Origin: Candidatus Electrothrix rattekaaiensis
GTDB taxonomy: Bacteria > Desulfobacterota > Desulfobulbia > Desulfobulbales > Desulfobulbaceae
Direction: 5' to 3'
Assembly (NCBI GenBank): GCA_032595675.1
Contig: JAVQMD010000002.1
Coordinates: forward strand, 868,001-932,000
Length of the DNA stretch: 64,000 bases
The notes beneath the pieces were generated by a model. That model did no database searches, had not been told where the DNA came from, and was given only the letters and a program-made list of their open reading frames with translations. Position numbers and translations under genes: made by a program. Positions 1 to 8,719 of the stretch are shown here, piece by piece. Each line of letters begins with the position of its first letter. Position 1 is the stretch's first letter.

Positions 1-1
1 G

Positions 2-142
2 AAGATAGTGCTTCTTGATAAAAAGCCTGGGGAGACGGTTCAGCTCAATATCGTCAGGAAGGGTACTATGCTGGATATCAAGGTGGAATTGTCTGATATG
101 GAGAAGGCTGCTATGATGCCGCTTGGGCATCCTAAGAGGTAG
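2..142 (+). CDS. C-terminal end of a PDZ-type protein (partial)
   Basis: An open frame enters from the left edge and stops with TAG at 140-142, giving 46 residues. It contains KKPGETVQLNIVRKG followed by a beta-strand-like tail. The pattern of Pro-Gly-(E/D) plus alternating hydrophobic residues and Arg-Lys-Gly is typical of the last half of a PDZ domain, as in HtrA/Do-like or C-terminal processing proteases and other periplasmic PDZ proteins. The start and any catalytic domain lie outside the window, so the full product cannot be named. It is on the plus strand and convergent with the TPR gene. Confidence 0.5.
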   Translation, partial: KIVLLDKKPGETVQLNIVRKGTMLDIKVELSDMEKAAMMPLGHPKR

Positions 143-288
143 GGGAAAAGCTCTATGTCGTTTATGTATTTGATGAGGAAACCACGAATAATACCGCCCA
201 AAGTGCGGTGGTGAGGCGTGGACACGCATCTGGAGACACTGGTTTAAAGTTGATAAACAGTTAAGTCAAGTTTTTCTCTTTTTTTGCT

Positions 289-348
289 AACAAATCCTCG
301 GCAAATAGTTCACTTGGCAGCATATCCAGTAGCCGGGTAGCGTCTCTC
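289..348 (-). pseudogene. Decayed copy of the hypE 3' end
   Basis: About 55-60 bases match the last codons of the intact hypE at 2683-2740: the shared segments include ACAAATCCTCGGCAA and GGCAGCATATCCAG. A one-base length difference between these blocks breaks the reading frame, so it cannot be translated as the HypE tail. The fragment lies on the far side of the TPR gene and repeat array relative to intact hypE, so those sequences are bracketed by the gene end and its relic. Confidence 0.7.
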
Positions 349-373
349 TGTACGCGCCGCTGCCAAGGACGAA

Positions 374-2086
374 TTACTGCTTTTCGGCCATTTTTTTCTT
401 TAGGGCGTCGTAGTTGGCCTGAAAAGTATCAAGATTCGGATGTCCATCAGGGAATTTTTCCTGCATGATGGCAATGGCGCGTTGATACAACGGCTTTGCT
501 TCTTCGTACCGGCCCTGCGCATAATACAGCCCGGCCAGATTGTTGAGTGAGGTTGCCACATCAGGATGCTCCTTGCCAAGTGACTTTTCCACAATTTCCA
601 GCGAGCGTTGATACAGCGGTTCCGCTTCCTCGTAGCGGCCCTGCGCATCATACAGCCCGGCCAGATTGTTCAGACTCTGGGCCACATCGGGATGATTTTT
701 ACCGAGTTTATTCTCTCTAATCTCAAGCGACCGTTTGTATAGAGGTTCAGCCTTCTCGTAGCGTCCCTGTGCGTGATGCAGCAAGGCCAGATTGTTGAGT
801 GTGGTTGCCACAGAAGGGTGGTCTTTGCCCAGGGATTTTTCCTTTATCTCCAGCGAACGCTTGTAGAACGGCTCCGCTTCCTCGTAGCGGCCCTGCTCTC
901 GATACAGTTCAGCCAGATTATTGAGGCTCTGCGCCACATCAGGATGGTCCTTGCCGAGTTTTTCCTCTCTGATCTCCAGTGCTCGCTTGTAGAGCGGCTC
1001 CGCTTCCTCGTAGCGGCTCTGTGCATGATATAGCAAGCCCAGATTGTTGAGCGTGGCTGCCACGTCAGGGTGGTCTTTGCCCAGGTTCTTCTCATTAATT
1101 GCGAGAGAGCGTTGAAATAGCGGTTCTGCTTTCTTGTAATCGCCTTGGTACTGGTAAAGCGTCGCTAATCTATCAAGAACAAGAGACAGTTTGGAATCTT
1201 CCTTTTTCTCCGCCTTCCTGATCTCCAGCAGTTTTTTCAACCACTCCTGTGCCCGGTTATAATCAGCAACCGTAAGAGCCATCTCCCCGGCAGCTAACAG
1301 GTAATCCGGGTTCTCCTCTTCCAAGGTCACCGCCTTTGTGTACTGCCGCATGGCCTTGGTATAATCCAACCGATCCTCGGCCAGGCGTCCGCTCTGGAAC
1401 AGGGCCTGTGCCGCAGTCTGCCCTGACTCCTCACCCACCCGGTCAAAAAGCTGCTCCGCCAACTCGGTCTTACCCTGTGCCAGCTGTTCTTCGGCCTGAG
1501 CCAGCTGCTCCTTGGGCAGGATGCCAGCCATTTGTTGCAATTTCTTCTGAGCGTCTTGTAATAGTTGCAGTTTTTCCTGATAACTCTCTTCCAGACGAGC
1601 CAGTTTCTCCTCAATCTCTTCCCGTTTCTGCTTTTCCTGAAAGTATCTTTCATGCTGTTCAAGCAGATCGTTCTTGTACTGCTCAATGGTCAGGATACTG
1701 CCGAAGGTCGAGGCTGGGGGATTGCCCTTGTTCTCTGCGGGTTGGCTGCGCATATCTGCCGGAGGGAAGAGATAGACCAGGACAAAGACAGCCAGGGCAC
1801 CACCGGCATGCAGCAGCAGCCGGGCATTGGGCTGCATCTTCAGGTGGATCATGCCGGGGATGACCCCGGCAACCCCGGCAGCAGCCAAGGCAAGGGTGAT
1901 GCGGAAGACCGTGTATTGAAATGTCGTAGGATGTGGAAAACCGATAGCCAGAATGAGCAGAACAGCTACAAAGCAGAGGCCGAAGAAAAAGGCCAGGAGC
2001 TTGGTTCGGGCCTCAAGCATGGCAAGAAATTCTGCCAGCCGGTTGGGTTCGGGCGGCTTTTTCCGAGTTTGTGTCGGAGTTGTCAT
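374..2086 (-). CDS. Membrane-anchored kinesin-light-chain-type TPR protein
   Basis: The product is about 570 residues. The N-terminus has three hydrophobic segments (about residues 30-49, 59-83 and 89-108), then a charged coiled coil (about 145-200). The rest is a TPR array with at least six 42-residue kinesin-light-chain-type repeats built on the pattern A-x-x-L-N-N-L-A-x-L-Y with LGKDHPDVA linkers. TPR_12-type proteins are protein-binding scaffolds; the partner is unknown. I place the start at the second Met (2086), because a GGAG lies eight bases before it, while the upstream Met at 2107 has no clear site. The nearly identical repeats suggest recent internal duplication. It sits downstream of hypE between that gene and a hypE relic. 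Confidence 0.85.
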   Translation of the reverse strand: MTTPTQTRKKPPEPNRLAEFLAMLEARTKLLAFFFGLCFVAVLLILAIGFPHPTTFQYTVFRITLALAAAGVAGVIPGMIHLKMQPNARLLLHAGGALAVFVLVYLFPPADMRSQPAENKGNPPASTFGSILTIEQYKNDLLEQHERYFQEKQKREEIEEKLARLEESYQEKLQLLQDAQKKLQQMAGILPKEQLAQAEEQLAQGKTELAEQLFDRVGEESGQTAAQALFQSGRLAEDRLDYTKAMRQYTKAVTLEEENPDYLLAAGEMALTVADYNRAQEWLKKLLEIRKAEKKEDSKLSLVLDRLATLYQYQGDYKKAEPLFQRSLAINEKNLGKDHPDVAATLNNLGLLYHAQSRYEEAEPLYKRALEIREEKLGKDHPDVAQSLNNLAELYREQGRYEEAEPFYKRSLEIKEKSLGKDHPSVATTLNNLALLHHAQGRYEKAEPLYKRSLEIRENKLGKNHPDVAQSLNNLAGLYDAQGRYEEAEPLYQRSLEIVEKSLGKEHPDVATSLNNLAGLYYAQGRYEEAKPLYQRAIAIMQEKFPDGHPNLDTFQANYDALKKKMAEKQ

Positions 2087-2314
2087 CTGTTGTTCTCCTG
2101 TAGGCATAATTTGCCGTTCGGGGTACTTTTATTGCCGATCCTGTTTCCAGGGGATGCTGTGACAACAGTAGGCAGCTTAATCTTGACAGCATCGACCCTT
2201 GATGCTACCCGTTCCTCCCTCCTCTGTCAAAAAAAATCCCCCGGTTCCCCGCGCACCGGGTTTTCAGGGTGCAAAAATAGAAAAATCTATATTTGCATGA
2301 GCGGGAGCATGTTC

Positions 2315-2440
2315 CGTCATCAGGGGATAATGTCCCGTCACAAGGGGATTGCCCTGCGTCACCTGGGGATTATGTCCCGTCACAGGGGGATTATGCCTCG
2401 TCACAAGGGGATTGCCTTGCGTCACTAGGGGATCGTTCCT
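2315..2440. repeat. Six-unit 21-bp tandem repeat
   Basis: Six consecutive 21-base units begin with CGTCA and contain GGGGAT near the middle. Units 2 and 5 (ending TTGCCCTG/TTGCCTTG) are nearly identical to each other, and units 1, 3 and 4 (ending TATGTCC-like) form a second type. There are no spacers between units, so this is not a CRISPR. The 21-base unit keeps any reading frame, but no supported gene covers it. More degenerate GTCATTATCCCC-type sequence continues to about 2535. Confidence 0.85.
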
Positions 2441-2680
2441 ATCCCTTGGTGAATGATGACGAATTTATGTCGAATTATGACGAAATGCTACCGAATCATG
2501 ACAAAAATATTGTGAAGCGTCATTATCCCCTTCCTCTGAATGCTTCTGCGACAGGTTCGCATGGCTCAGAGCCTCCGAAGAATCATTCTGCGACAGCTAC
2601 GGATCGCTCTGCACAAGGTTAGGAAGGCTCTACGACGCCGCAGGATGACGCGGCTACAGATCAGCGCGACTCAACACCCC

Positions 2681-3757
2681 TCAACAAATCCTCGGCAAGA
2701 GTTCTCCAGGCAGCATATCCAGCAGTCGGGTGCCGCCGATAGCTGTTTCTAACCGAACCTCTGCCTTTCCCGCATCAAGAACCCTGCCGATAATCGTCGC
2801 ATCTTCCCCGTACTTGGTCTGATGCATGGTTGCCAGCACGGCCTCAGCATCCTCTGGGGGTACAAAGGCGACCAGCTTGCCCTCATTGGCGATAAAAAGC
2901 GGATCAAAGCCCAGCATTTCACAGGCAGCCCGGACCGCAGGTTTCACCGGGAGTTTATCCTCCTCAATCAGCAGGGTGACCTGGGATTGCTCAGAAATCT
3001 CCACCAGGGAGGTTGCCAGGCCGCCCCGGGTAGGATCACGCAGGGTATGGATCTCTCCAGCAGCCAGCATAGCCTGAACCAGATGATTGAGTGGGGCCGC
3101 ATCACTGATTAGATCAGTATCAAAGCCCAGATCCTCACGGGTGGCCAGCACGGTGATACCGTGATCGCCCAGAGTTCCGGAAACGATGATCACATCCCCA
3201 GGCCGGGCATTGGCCCCGGAGATCTGCACGCCCTGATCCACCATGCCGACCCCGGAGGTGTTGATGAACATCTTATCAGCACTGCCGCGCTGCACCACCT
3301 TGGTATCGCCCGCTGCAAAATGGATACCTGCCTCCTTGGCTGCCAGCCGCATTGAGGCCAGCACCTGACGGAGGGTGGCAAAGGGGAGTCCTTCTTCCAG
3401 GATAAAACCACAGGTCAGAGCTAGGGGCTTGGCCCCGACCATAGCCAGATCGTTGACGGTTCCGCAGACTGCGAGATGACCGATATCCCCGCCAGGAAAG
3501 AAGAGTGGTTCAACCACATGGGAGTCTGTGCTCAGGGCCAGGCGTTGTCCCTGAAGTTGATCCTGGCCTTGACTTTGGATTGCAATGATTGCGGCATCGT
3601 CCAAGGTCTGAGGGGCTGCTTCACCCAGCTCCGGGAGAAAGACCTGTTCAACCAGTTCCCGACTCAGGGTACCTCCGGAGCCATGTCCGAGCAGGACGGT
3701 TTCTTTGGGACGATGCGGGGTAGGACAGGCAGCACCTGCAAAATCAGGTTGATTCAT
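2681..3757 (-). CDS. hypE: Hydrogenase maturation carbamoyl dehydratase HypE
   Basis: HypE (358 residues) dehydrates the carbamoyl group passed from HypF on its own C-terminal cysteine to give a thiocyanate, the source of the cyanide ligands on the NiFe hydrogenase iron. The sequence shows the PurM-like N-terminal glycine motif (LLGHGSGGTLSREL, about residues 22-35) and the required C-terminal cysteine in the ending LPRIC. Length and ending match the family. It is the last gene of the maturation series, separated from hypD by 62 bases. A GGAGG lies 17-18 bases before the chosen ATG, rather far, so the start is slightly uncertain. The 3' end is also found as a broken copy at 289-348. Confidence 0.95.
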   Translation of the reverse strand: MNQPDFAGAACPTPHRPKETVLLGHGSGGTLSRELVEQVFLPELGEAAPQTLDDAAIIAIQSQGQDQLQGQRLALSTDSHVVEPLFFPGGDIGHLAVCGTVNDLAMVGAKPLALTCGFILEEGLPFATLRQVLASMRLAAKEAGIHFAAGDTKVVQRGSADKMFINTSGVGMVDQGVQISGANARPGDVIIVSGTLGDHGITVLATREDLGFDTDLISDAAPLNHLVQAMLAAGEIHTLRDPTRGGLATSLVEISEQSQVTLLIEEDKLPVKPAVRAACEMLGFDPLFIANEGKLVAFVPPEDAEAVLATMHQTKYGEDATIIGRVLDAGKAEVRLETAIGGTRLLDMLPGELLPRIC

Positions 3758-3819
3758 GATTGTTATGTTTTGTTCCTCCTCTCTGTTGGGGAGGGTTGGT
3801 GTTTGTATTCCGATGATAT

Positions 3820-4902
3820 TTATCGATGGTATCTATAATAGGCGGCGCAGGCCCCTTCTGAGGAAACCATAGGGGCACCGAGCGGGTTTTGCGGTGTGCA
3901 TTTTTTGCCAAAGGCAGGGCATTCCCAGGTCTTTTTCAGACCCTGAAGGATCTCCCCGGCAATGCAGAGGGGAGATTCCTGGCTGATGAGATCCTGGACC
4001 TCGAACTTTAATTCCGCATCAAAGGCGGCCAGCTCAGGGCGCAGGCCCCAGCCACTTTTCGGGATAGTACCGATGCCACGCCATTTGCGGTCAACAGCCC
4101 GGAAGGCAGTCTGAATGCTCTGCTGGGCCGCCTGATTGCCTTGCTCACTAACCGCACGTTGGTATTGATTTTCCACCTGGGCCTGACCTCCTTCCAGTTG
4201 CTTGATAGTAGCGTACAGCCCCTGGAGTAGATCAATGGGTTCGAAACCCGTGACCACGATGGGGACTTGATATTTTTCCGCCAAAGGAAGGTATTCATGA
4301 AAACCCATAACCGCGCAGACATGGCCGGCTGCGAGAAAGCCCTGAACCCGGCAGGATTTAGCCTGGAGAATAGCCTCCATTGCCGGGGGAACACGAACCT
4401 GGGCCGTGATCATGGAAAAATTTCTGATCCCCTTTCGCTGAGCCAGCAGGACAGCCATTGCATTGGCCGGGGCTGTGGTCTCAAAGCCGATGGCAAAGAA
4501 GACCACCTCCTTGTCAGGATGGGCCTCGGCAAGCTGCACCGCCTCCAGGGGCGAGTAGACCACTCGCACGTCGCCTCCCTTGGCTCGCACGGAAAAGAGA
4601 TCCGTGCCGGAACCGGGCACCCGTAGCATATCACCGTAGGAGGTGAAGATAACCTCGGGGCGGGAGGCAATGGTAATGGCCTTATCAATCTGCTCCAGCG
4701 GGGTCACACAGACCGGGCAGCCAGGGCCATGCACCAACTCAATCTGGGGGGGCAGGAGGGCATCCAGGCCGTGGCGGAGAAAGGAGTGGGTCTGGCCACC
4801 GCAGATCTCCATGATCACCCAGGGTTGGCTGACCAGCTCCTCAATCTCTCGGAGCAGGGCCTTGACTTGGGATGGGTCGCGGTATTCGTCAAGATGCTTC
4901 AT
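3820..4902 (-). CDS. hypD: Hydrogenase maturation scaffold HypD
   Basis: HypD is the iron-sulfur scaffold that, with HypC, holds the Fe(CN)2CO unit during NiFe cofactor assembly. The sequence has the family cysteine motifs: CGGQTH near residue 37, [10 protein letters not shown] near residue 65, and the C-terminal cysteine-rich segment with CPAFGKKC and SSEGAC. About 360 residues is normal for the family. I use the ATG at 4902; the codon two upstream is TTG and lies in the same overlap. The start overlaps the end of hypC (stop at 4889), suggesting translational coupling. Confidence 0.95.
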   Translation of the reverse strand: MKHLDEYRDPSQVKALLREIEELVSQPWVIMEICGGQTHSFLRHGLDALLPPQIELVHGPGCPVCVTPLEQIDKAITIASRPEVIFTSYGDMLRVPGSGTDLFSVRAKGGDVRVVYSPLEAVQLAEAHPDKEVVFFAIGFETTAPANAMAVLLAQRKGIRNFSMITAQVRVPPAMEAILQAKSCRVQGFLAAGHVCAVMGFHEYLPLAEKYQVPIVVTGFEPIDLLQGLYATIKQLEGGQAQVENQYQRAVSEQGNQAAQQSIQTAFRAVDRKWRGIGTIPKSGWGLRPELAAFDAELKFEVQDLISQESPLCIAGEILQGLKKTWECPAFGKKCTPQNPLGAPMVSSEGACAAYYRYHR

Positions 4903-5131
4903 CGTCAAAGCGGGAGACCTCCTGAATCAGCTGGATGCTTTCCTCGGCCTCGGTTTTGTTCATCAGGCTGATGGCAAAACCAGCATGGACCAGGGCGTAA
5001 TTGCCCAGCTTTGCTTCGGGCACAAACTCCAGGCAGATCTCCTTGGCAACACCGCCGAAATCGATTTTGGCCATTTTAAGCGCACTTTTTTGATAGATCT
5101 CTGTTATTTTTCCAGGGATAGCAAGGCACAT
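4889..5131 (-). CDS. hypC: Hydrogenase maturation chaperone HypC
   Basis: This 80-residue protein starts with MCLAIPGK. The Cys2 exposed after Met removal is the family's cofactor-binding residue. HypC carries the iron unit with HypD and delivers it to the hydrogenase large-subunit precursor. The conserved A-L-V-H-A-G-F-A segment near residue 50 is present. It lies between hypF (8 bases upstream) and hypD (overlapping), within the minus-strand hyp series. Confidence 0.95.
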   Translation of the reverse strand: MCLAIPGKITEIYQKSALKMAKIDFGGVAKEICLEFVPEAKLGNYALVHAGFAISLMNKTEAEESIQLIQEVSRFDDEAS

Positions 5132-5139
5132 GGTTTTTC

Positions 5140-7578
5140 TCAGTTTGTCATTTGGTGATGGGCTACAGCGAGCTGGCCCAAGGCCAGGCCGCCGTCATTG
5201 CAGGGAATCTGTTGGTGGCAATAGACCGTCAGCCCCTGTTCTTCTAAGCCCTGACGGACCAGATCAAACAGGAGCTGATTCTGCCAGACCCCGCCGGACA
5301 GGGCCGCCTCGTGCAAACCTGTTGCTGCACATGCCTGAAGGCAGAGGTCAATGCTTAGTTGGGCAATGCTGTGATGAAATTTTGCCCCAATCAGGCCAGC
5401 TGGTTTTTGCCTTTGGACATCCTCAATCATGGCTCGGAACAACTTTTGTAAAGGGACAGCGTTATCCGGTGAATCGACAGGAAATGAGTTGGTTGGATAA
5501 GGTGTTGTCGAGTTCAAATAGTGCCTGGAGAGCACTTCCAGTTCAATAGCGGCCTGGCCCTCATAGCTGATTCGGTTGCGGATGCCGATCAGGCTGGCTG
5601 CGGCATCAAAGAGCCGCCCCAGCGAAGAGGTCAGCGGGCAATTGATCTGTTTATCCACCTGCTGTCGGATAATGGTCAGGGCCTGGGGTTCAATATGATC
5701 GAGAAAGGGCAGCTCGTCAAGCTCTGCGTTTTCTATGCCAAGGGCATGGGCCGCGCCGACTGCGATACGCCAGGGCTGGCGGATGGCCGCCTCACCGCCG
5801 GGCAGGGGTAGGTATTGGAAATGGGCAAAGCGTTCAAAGTCCGTATATGAGGCAATCAGAACTTCTCCACCCCATACAGTGCCGTCCGAGCCGTAGCCAG
5901 TGCCGTCAAAGGCAAGGCCGATGAGCTGCCGATCTTCCAGACCGTTATCCGCCATGCAGGCCGCGATATGGGCGTGGTGATGCTGGACCGCGATGCAGGG
6001 CAGCCCGCTTTGTTGCGCTTTCTGCTGGGCATAACGGGTGGTGAAGTACTGCGGGTGGAGATCATGGGCAATGTATTTCGGCTGGATGCGGAAGAGCTGG
6101 CTGGCCTGCTGCATGCTTGCTTCAAAGGCGGCGCAGGTCGCAGCCTCGTCCATGTCGCCGATATGCTGACTGAGAAAAGCTTGTGCCCCCTCGGCTAGGC
6201 AAAAGGTGTTCTTGAGCTGACCTCCCACGGCAAGCATGGGTTCGACTGGAAAAGGGAGCTGAATCGGGCAGGGGGCATAGCCCCGGCTCCTGCGGAGAAA
6301 AAGGGCTGTGCGGTTCCCTCTGTCTATCCGCAGCACCGAGTCATCGCAACGGCTGTGGATGGGGCGGTCATGAAGAAGCAGGGCATCAGCCAGAGGAGCC
6401 AGCCGGGTAAGGGCCTCCTCGTTCTCTGTCACAATCGGTTCGCCGCTGAGATTACCGCTGGTCATCACCAACAGGGTCGGGGCAGGTTCTTGGGCAAGAA
6501 TCGGGTCTGTCCGGTTAAGCAGGAGCAGGTGGAGCGGGGTATAGGGGAGCATGCAGCCCAATTGGTCCAGGTTGGGGGCAATGGCGGATTCTGTAGGGGC
6601 ACGGCATGCCGTGCCCCTACGTACCTTTTTTTCCAGCAGGACAATAGGTTTCTCAGGCCCCTGAAGAAGTTCTGCCTCCGCGTGGCTGACCTGACAAATC
6701 GCCCTGATCTGTTCCAAATCCGCTGCCATCAAAGCAAAGGGTTTGTCCGGGCGGCCCTTGCGACGGCGAAGTTCCGCAACCGCATCGGGATTATTGGCGT
6801 CACAGGCCAGATGAAAGCCACCCAACCCCTTAATAGCGAGGATCTTGCCTTCGCGTAAAAGACGACGGGCTGCGAGCAGGGTATCCACGGCTGTTGTAGG
6901 GGCAGATCCCCGTGTCTGCCCTACGGTATCAGGGGAAGACAACGATTCCATAGAAGAGGGCGAACACAGGGATTCGCCCCTACGGTAACCGGCATCATGC
7001 AGGGCAAGGCTCGGCCCGCAAACCGGGCAGGCCGAGGCCTGGGCGTGAAATCGGCGATCCAACGGGTTCTCATATTCCTCCTGACAGGCGGGGCAGAGGG
7101 GAAAGGCCTGCATAACCGTGCGTTGGCGGTCCACGGGCAGATCCTGAATGATGGTAAAGCGTGGCCCGCAATTGGTGCAGCTGATAAAGGGGTAAAGGTA
7201 GCGCCTGTCTGTCGGATCAAGCAGCTCCTGCGCACAGTCTGAGCAGAGGGACGCATCCGGGGGAACAGGAGTGATGGGCTGGCGTTTGCCGGGTTGCTCC
7301 GCAGAGGGCAGGATGGTAAAATCCCTGTACCGGTTTTTCTGCTGCTTCGCAGAGGAATCCGGTTCGGTGGTGATGGAATTAATACGAGCCAGCGAAGGCG
7401 CATCTTTCTTGAGGCAGGCGAGAAAATCTTCTATAATTGAGGCCTGCCCCTGAAGAAGGATCTCCACCTCAGCAGAGGTATTACGCACCCAGCCGCAGAG
7501 TCCCAGCCTTGTTGCTAGGCTGTAGACAAAGGGGCGGAAACCCACGCCCTGCACCAAGCCTTGTACTCGGATGAGCAT
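5140..7578 (-). CDS. hypF: Carbamoyltransferase HypF with repeat-derived insertions
   Basis: HypF makes the carbamoyl group for HypE from carbamoyl phosphate and ATP. Domain order is as expected: an acylphosphatase domain (VQGVGFRPFVY at the N-terminus), two zinc-finger units with CxxC pairs (about residues 105-190), a YrdC-like domain (KGLGGFHLACDA) and a Kae1-like domain with HHHAH. At 812 residues it is longer than the usual roughly 750. Part of the excess maps to two places where GC-rich palindromes lie in frame: a segment around 6593-6620 encoding RRGTACRAPT, and a segment around 6896-6983 encoding an Arg/Ser-rich stretch before the YrdC domain. Both fall in linker positions, so the protein is probably still functional. 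It shares one base with the hypB stop (TAATG). Confidence 0.93.
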   Translation of the reverse strand: MLIRVQGLVQGVGFRPFVYSLATRLGLCGWVRNTSAEVEILLQGQASIIEDFLACLKKDAPSLARINSITTEPDSSAKQQKNRYRDFTILPSAEQPGKRQPITPVPPDASLCSDCAQELLDPTDRRYLYPFISCTNCGPRFTIIQDLPVDRQRTVMQAFPLCPACQEEYENPLDRRFHAQASACPVCGPSLALHDAGYRRGESLCSPSSMESLSSPDTVGQTRGSAPTTAVDTLLAARRLLREGKILAIKGLGGFHLACDANNPDAVAELRRRKGRPDKPFALMAADLEQIRAICQVSHAEAELLQGPEKPIVLLEKKVRRGTACRAPTESAIAPNLDQLGCMLPYTPLHLLLLNRTDPILAQEPAPTLLVMTSGNLSGEPIVTENEEALTRLAPLADALLLHDRPIHSRCDDSVLRIDRGNRTALFLRRSRGYAPCPIQLPFPVEPMLAVGGQLKNTFCLAEGAQAFLSQHIGDMDEAATCAAFEASMQQASQLFRIQPKYIAHDLHPQYFTTRYAQQKAQQSGLPCIAVQHHHAHIAACMADNGLEDRQLIGLAFDGTGYGSDGTVWGGEVLIASYTDFERFAHFQYLPLPGGEAAIRQPWRIAVGAAHALGIENAELDELPFLDHIEPQALTIIRQQVDKQINCPLTSSLGRLFDAAASLIGIRNRISYEGQAAIELEVLSRHYLNSTTPYPTNSFPVDSPDNAVPLQKLFRAMIEDVQRQKPAGLIGAKFHHSIAQLSIDLCLQACAATGLHEAALSGGVWQNQLLFDLVRQGLEEQGLTVYCHQQIPCNDGGLALGQLAVAHHQMTN
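6593..6620. repeat. Perfect 28-bp palindrome (REP-like) inside hypF
   Basis: A perfect 14+14 palindrome with arms GTAGGGGCACGGCA and TGCCGTGCCCCTAC lies in the hypF reading frame, where it encodes RRGTACRAP. The GTAGGGGC...GCCCCTAC ends match the other GC-rich elements at 6896-6924, 6958-6983 and 8694-8719, which defines a local dispersed family. Confidence 0.9.
6896..6924. repeat. REP-like hairpin inside hypF
   Basis: The arms GTAGGGGCAGA and TCTGCCCTAC, with one extra G in the left arm, flank a short loop. The element has the same GTAGGGGC outer sequence as the palindrome at 6593. It is translated within the linker before the HypF YrdC domain. Confidence 0.85.
6958..6983. repeat. REP-like hairpin inside hypF
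   Basis: The arms GGGCGAA and TTCGCCCCTAC surround a short loop. This element lies 33 bases from the one at 6896-6924. Together they account for the extra Ser/Arg-rich linker of about 30 residues in HypF. Confidence 0.8.
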
Positions 7579-8288
7579 TATTCGGGGATAATCTCTGCGT
7601 GCGCTTGCTCAACCAGCCAGTCGGTCCAGGCATCCAGACCTTCACCGGTTTGGCAGGAAAGCGGGAAGGTGGTAATGCCGGGATTCAGCACTTCAACGCC
7701 TTGCTGAAAATACTCCATATCAAAGGGGACATAGGGTAGAAGGTCTATTTTGTTAATGATCAGGGCCTGCATGCCCATGTACATGCCGGGATATTTATAG
7801 GGCTTGTCATCGCCTTCCGGGATGGAAGCAATCACTAGGTTGAGATGGGTACCGAGCCGGAAATTGGCCGGACAGATCAGGTTGCCCACGTTTTCCACCA
7901 CCACCAGATCCAGGTCATCCAGGGGCAGTTGGCTGAGAGCATCTTCCATCATCACCGCATCCAGATGGCATTCTCCGCCGGTGTTGACCTGCACCGCAGG
8001 CATTCCTGCTGCAATGGCTCGGTCTGTATCAATGGAGCCTGCCGGATCGCCTTCAATGACGCCAATCTTCAGCCGTCCCTTGAGAGCCTCCAGGGTTTTC
8101 AGCAGGACACTGGTCTTGCCTGCGCCAGGAGAGGCCATGATGTTGATTCCATAGACGTGTTTTTGATGCAGCAGGCTATGGTTGCGCTGGGCGATCCTGT
8201 CATTGGCAGACAAAATTTGTTCTGCAACAGGAACCCGTGTTGTTGTATGGGTATGAGTAGGGTGACTGTGATTATGACCATCGCACAT
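7578..8288 (-). CDS. hypB: Nickel-insertion GTPase HypB
   Basis: HypB is the GTPase that, with HypA, inserts nickel into the hydrogenase large subunit. The 236 residues start with a His-rich leader (MCDGHNHSHPTHTHTT) able to bind metal. The P-loop ASPGAGKTS is near residue 53, then EGDPAGSIDTDR and the GTP-specificity motif NKID. The metal-site cysteine is in NTGGECHLDA. A GGAG lies seven bases before the ATG at 8288. The stop overlaps the hypF start, consistent with coupled translation. Confidence 0.95.
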   Translation of the reverse strand: MCDGHNHSHPTHTHTTTRVPVAEQILSANDRIAQRNHSLLHQKHVYGINIMASPGAGKTSVLLKTLEALKGRLKIGVIEGDPAGSIDTDRAIAAGMPAVQVNTGGECHLDAVMMEDALSQLPLDDLDLVVVENVGNLICPANFRLGTHLNLVIASIPEGDDKPYKYPGMYMGMQALIINKIDLLPYVPFDMEYFQQGVEVLNPGITTFPLSCQTGEGLDAWTDWLVEQAHAEIIPE

Positions 8289-8305
8289 AGTATTTCTCCA
8301 ATAAA

Positions 8306-8638
8306 TTATTCAACATCAATACTGTCCACCTGAAATTCCCGGCCCCCACTGACCCGCACAGCACTACTTTCGCAGGACGGGCAGAGAAAGGTCTCGCTGC
8401 CGGGATGAAAGACGTGGCCGCAGCTGTTGCAGGTCATCTCTCCGGGGATGCGTTTAAAGTGGAGCTGCGCCTCTGCTGCTAGGGTGTCCTTGGCAATAAT
8501 ATCCCAATAAAATTGTACGGAATCATCGACAATGGATGAAAACTGGCCGATCACCAGGTTAACCTGCTGGACCTTTCTGTCCTTGGCGTGTTGCAGGACG
8601 ATATCAAGGATGCTTTGGGTGACGGAGAGTTCGTGCAT
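8306..8638 (-). CDS. hypA: Nickel metallochaperone HypA
   Basis: This 110-residue protein starts with MHEL; His2 is the nickel ligand of the family. A zinc ribbon is formed by Cys70, Cys73, Cys86 and Cys89 (CNSC...CPSC). It works with HypB on nickel delivery. It is 17 bases upstream of hypB. No good ribosome site precedes the ATG; the 77 bases between it and the protease gene are occupied mostly by REP-like hairpins. Confidence 0.95.
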   Translation of the reverse strand: MHELSVTQSILDIVLQHAKDRKVQQVNLVIGQFSSIVDDSVQFYWDIIAKDTLAAEAQLHFKRIPGEMTCNSCGHVFHPGSETFLCPSCESSAVRVSGGREFQVDSIDVE

Positions 8639-8663
8639 GATATATATTATGTTAATGATTTCC

Positions 8664-8719
8664 GTTGGGGCACGACGTGTCGTGACCTTACTCGGGCAGG
8701 CACAGAGATCGGCCCCTAC
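8664..8719. repeat. Two REP-like hairpins between protease gene and hypA
   Basis: Two hairpin-forming elements lie side by side. The first (8664-8690) has arms GGGGCACGAC and GTCGTGACC. The second (8694-8719) starts GGGCAGGCACAG and ends GGCCCCTAC. Both belong to the family seen inside hypF. On the minus strand the GTAGGGGCC end of the second supplies the TAG stop of the hydrogenase protease gene at 8716-8718. Confidence 0.8.

Noticed and set aside
430-1140. Approximately 126-base DNA repeats as a separate repeat element
   Set aside because: They are the coding repeats of the 42-residue TPR units, not an independent element.
1565-2428. 287-codon plus-strand frame over the TPR gene start and the 21-bp array
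   Set aside because: It lies opposite a well-supported TPR gene, and the C-terminal part is merely a translation of the tandem repeats.
2315-2440. Possible CRISPR array
   Set aside because: The 21-base units are directly abutting with no unique spacers and there are no cas genes.
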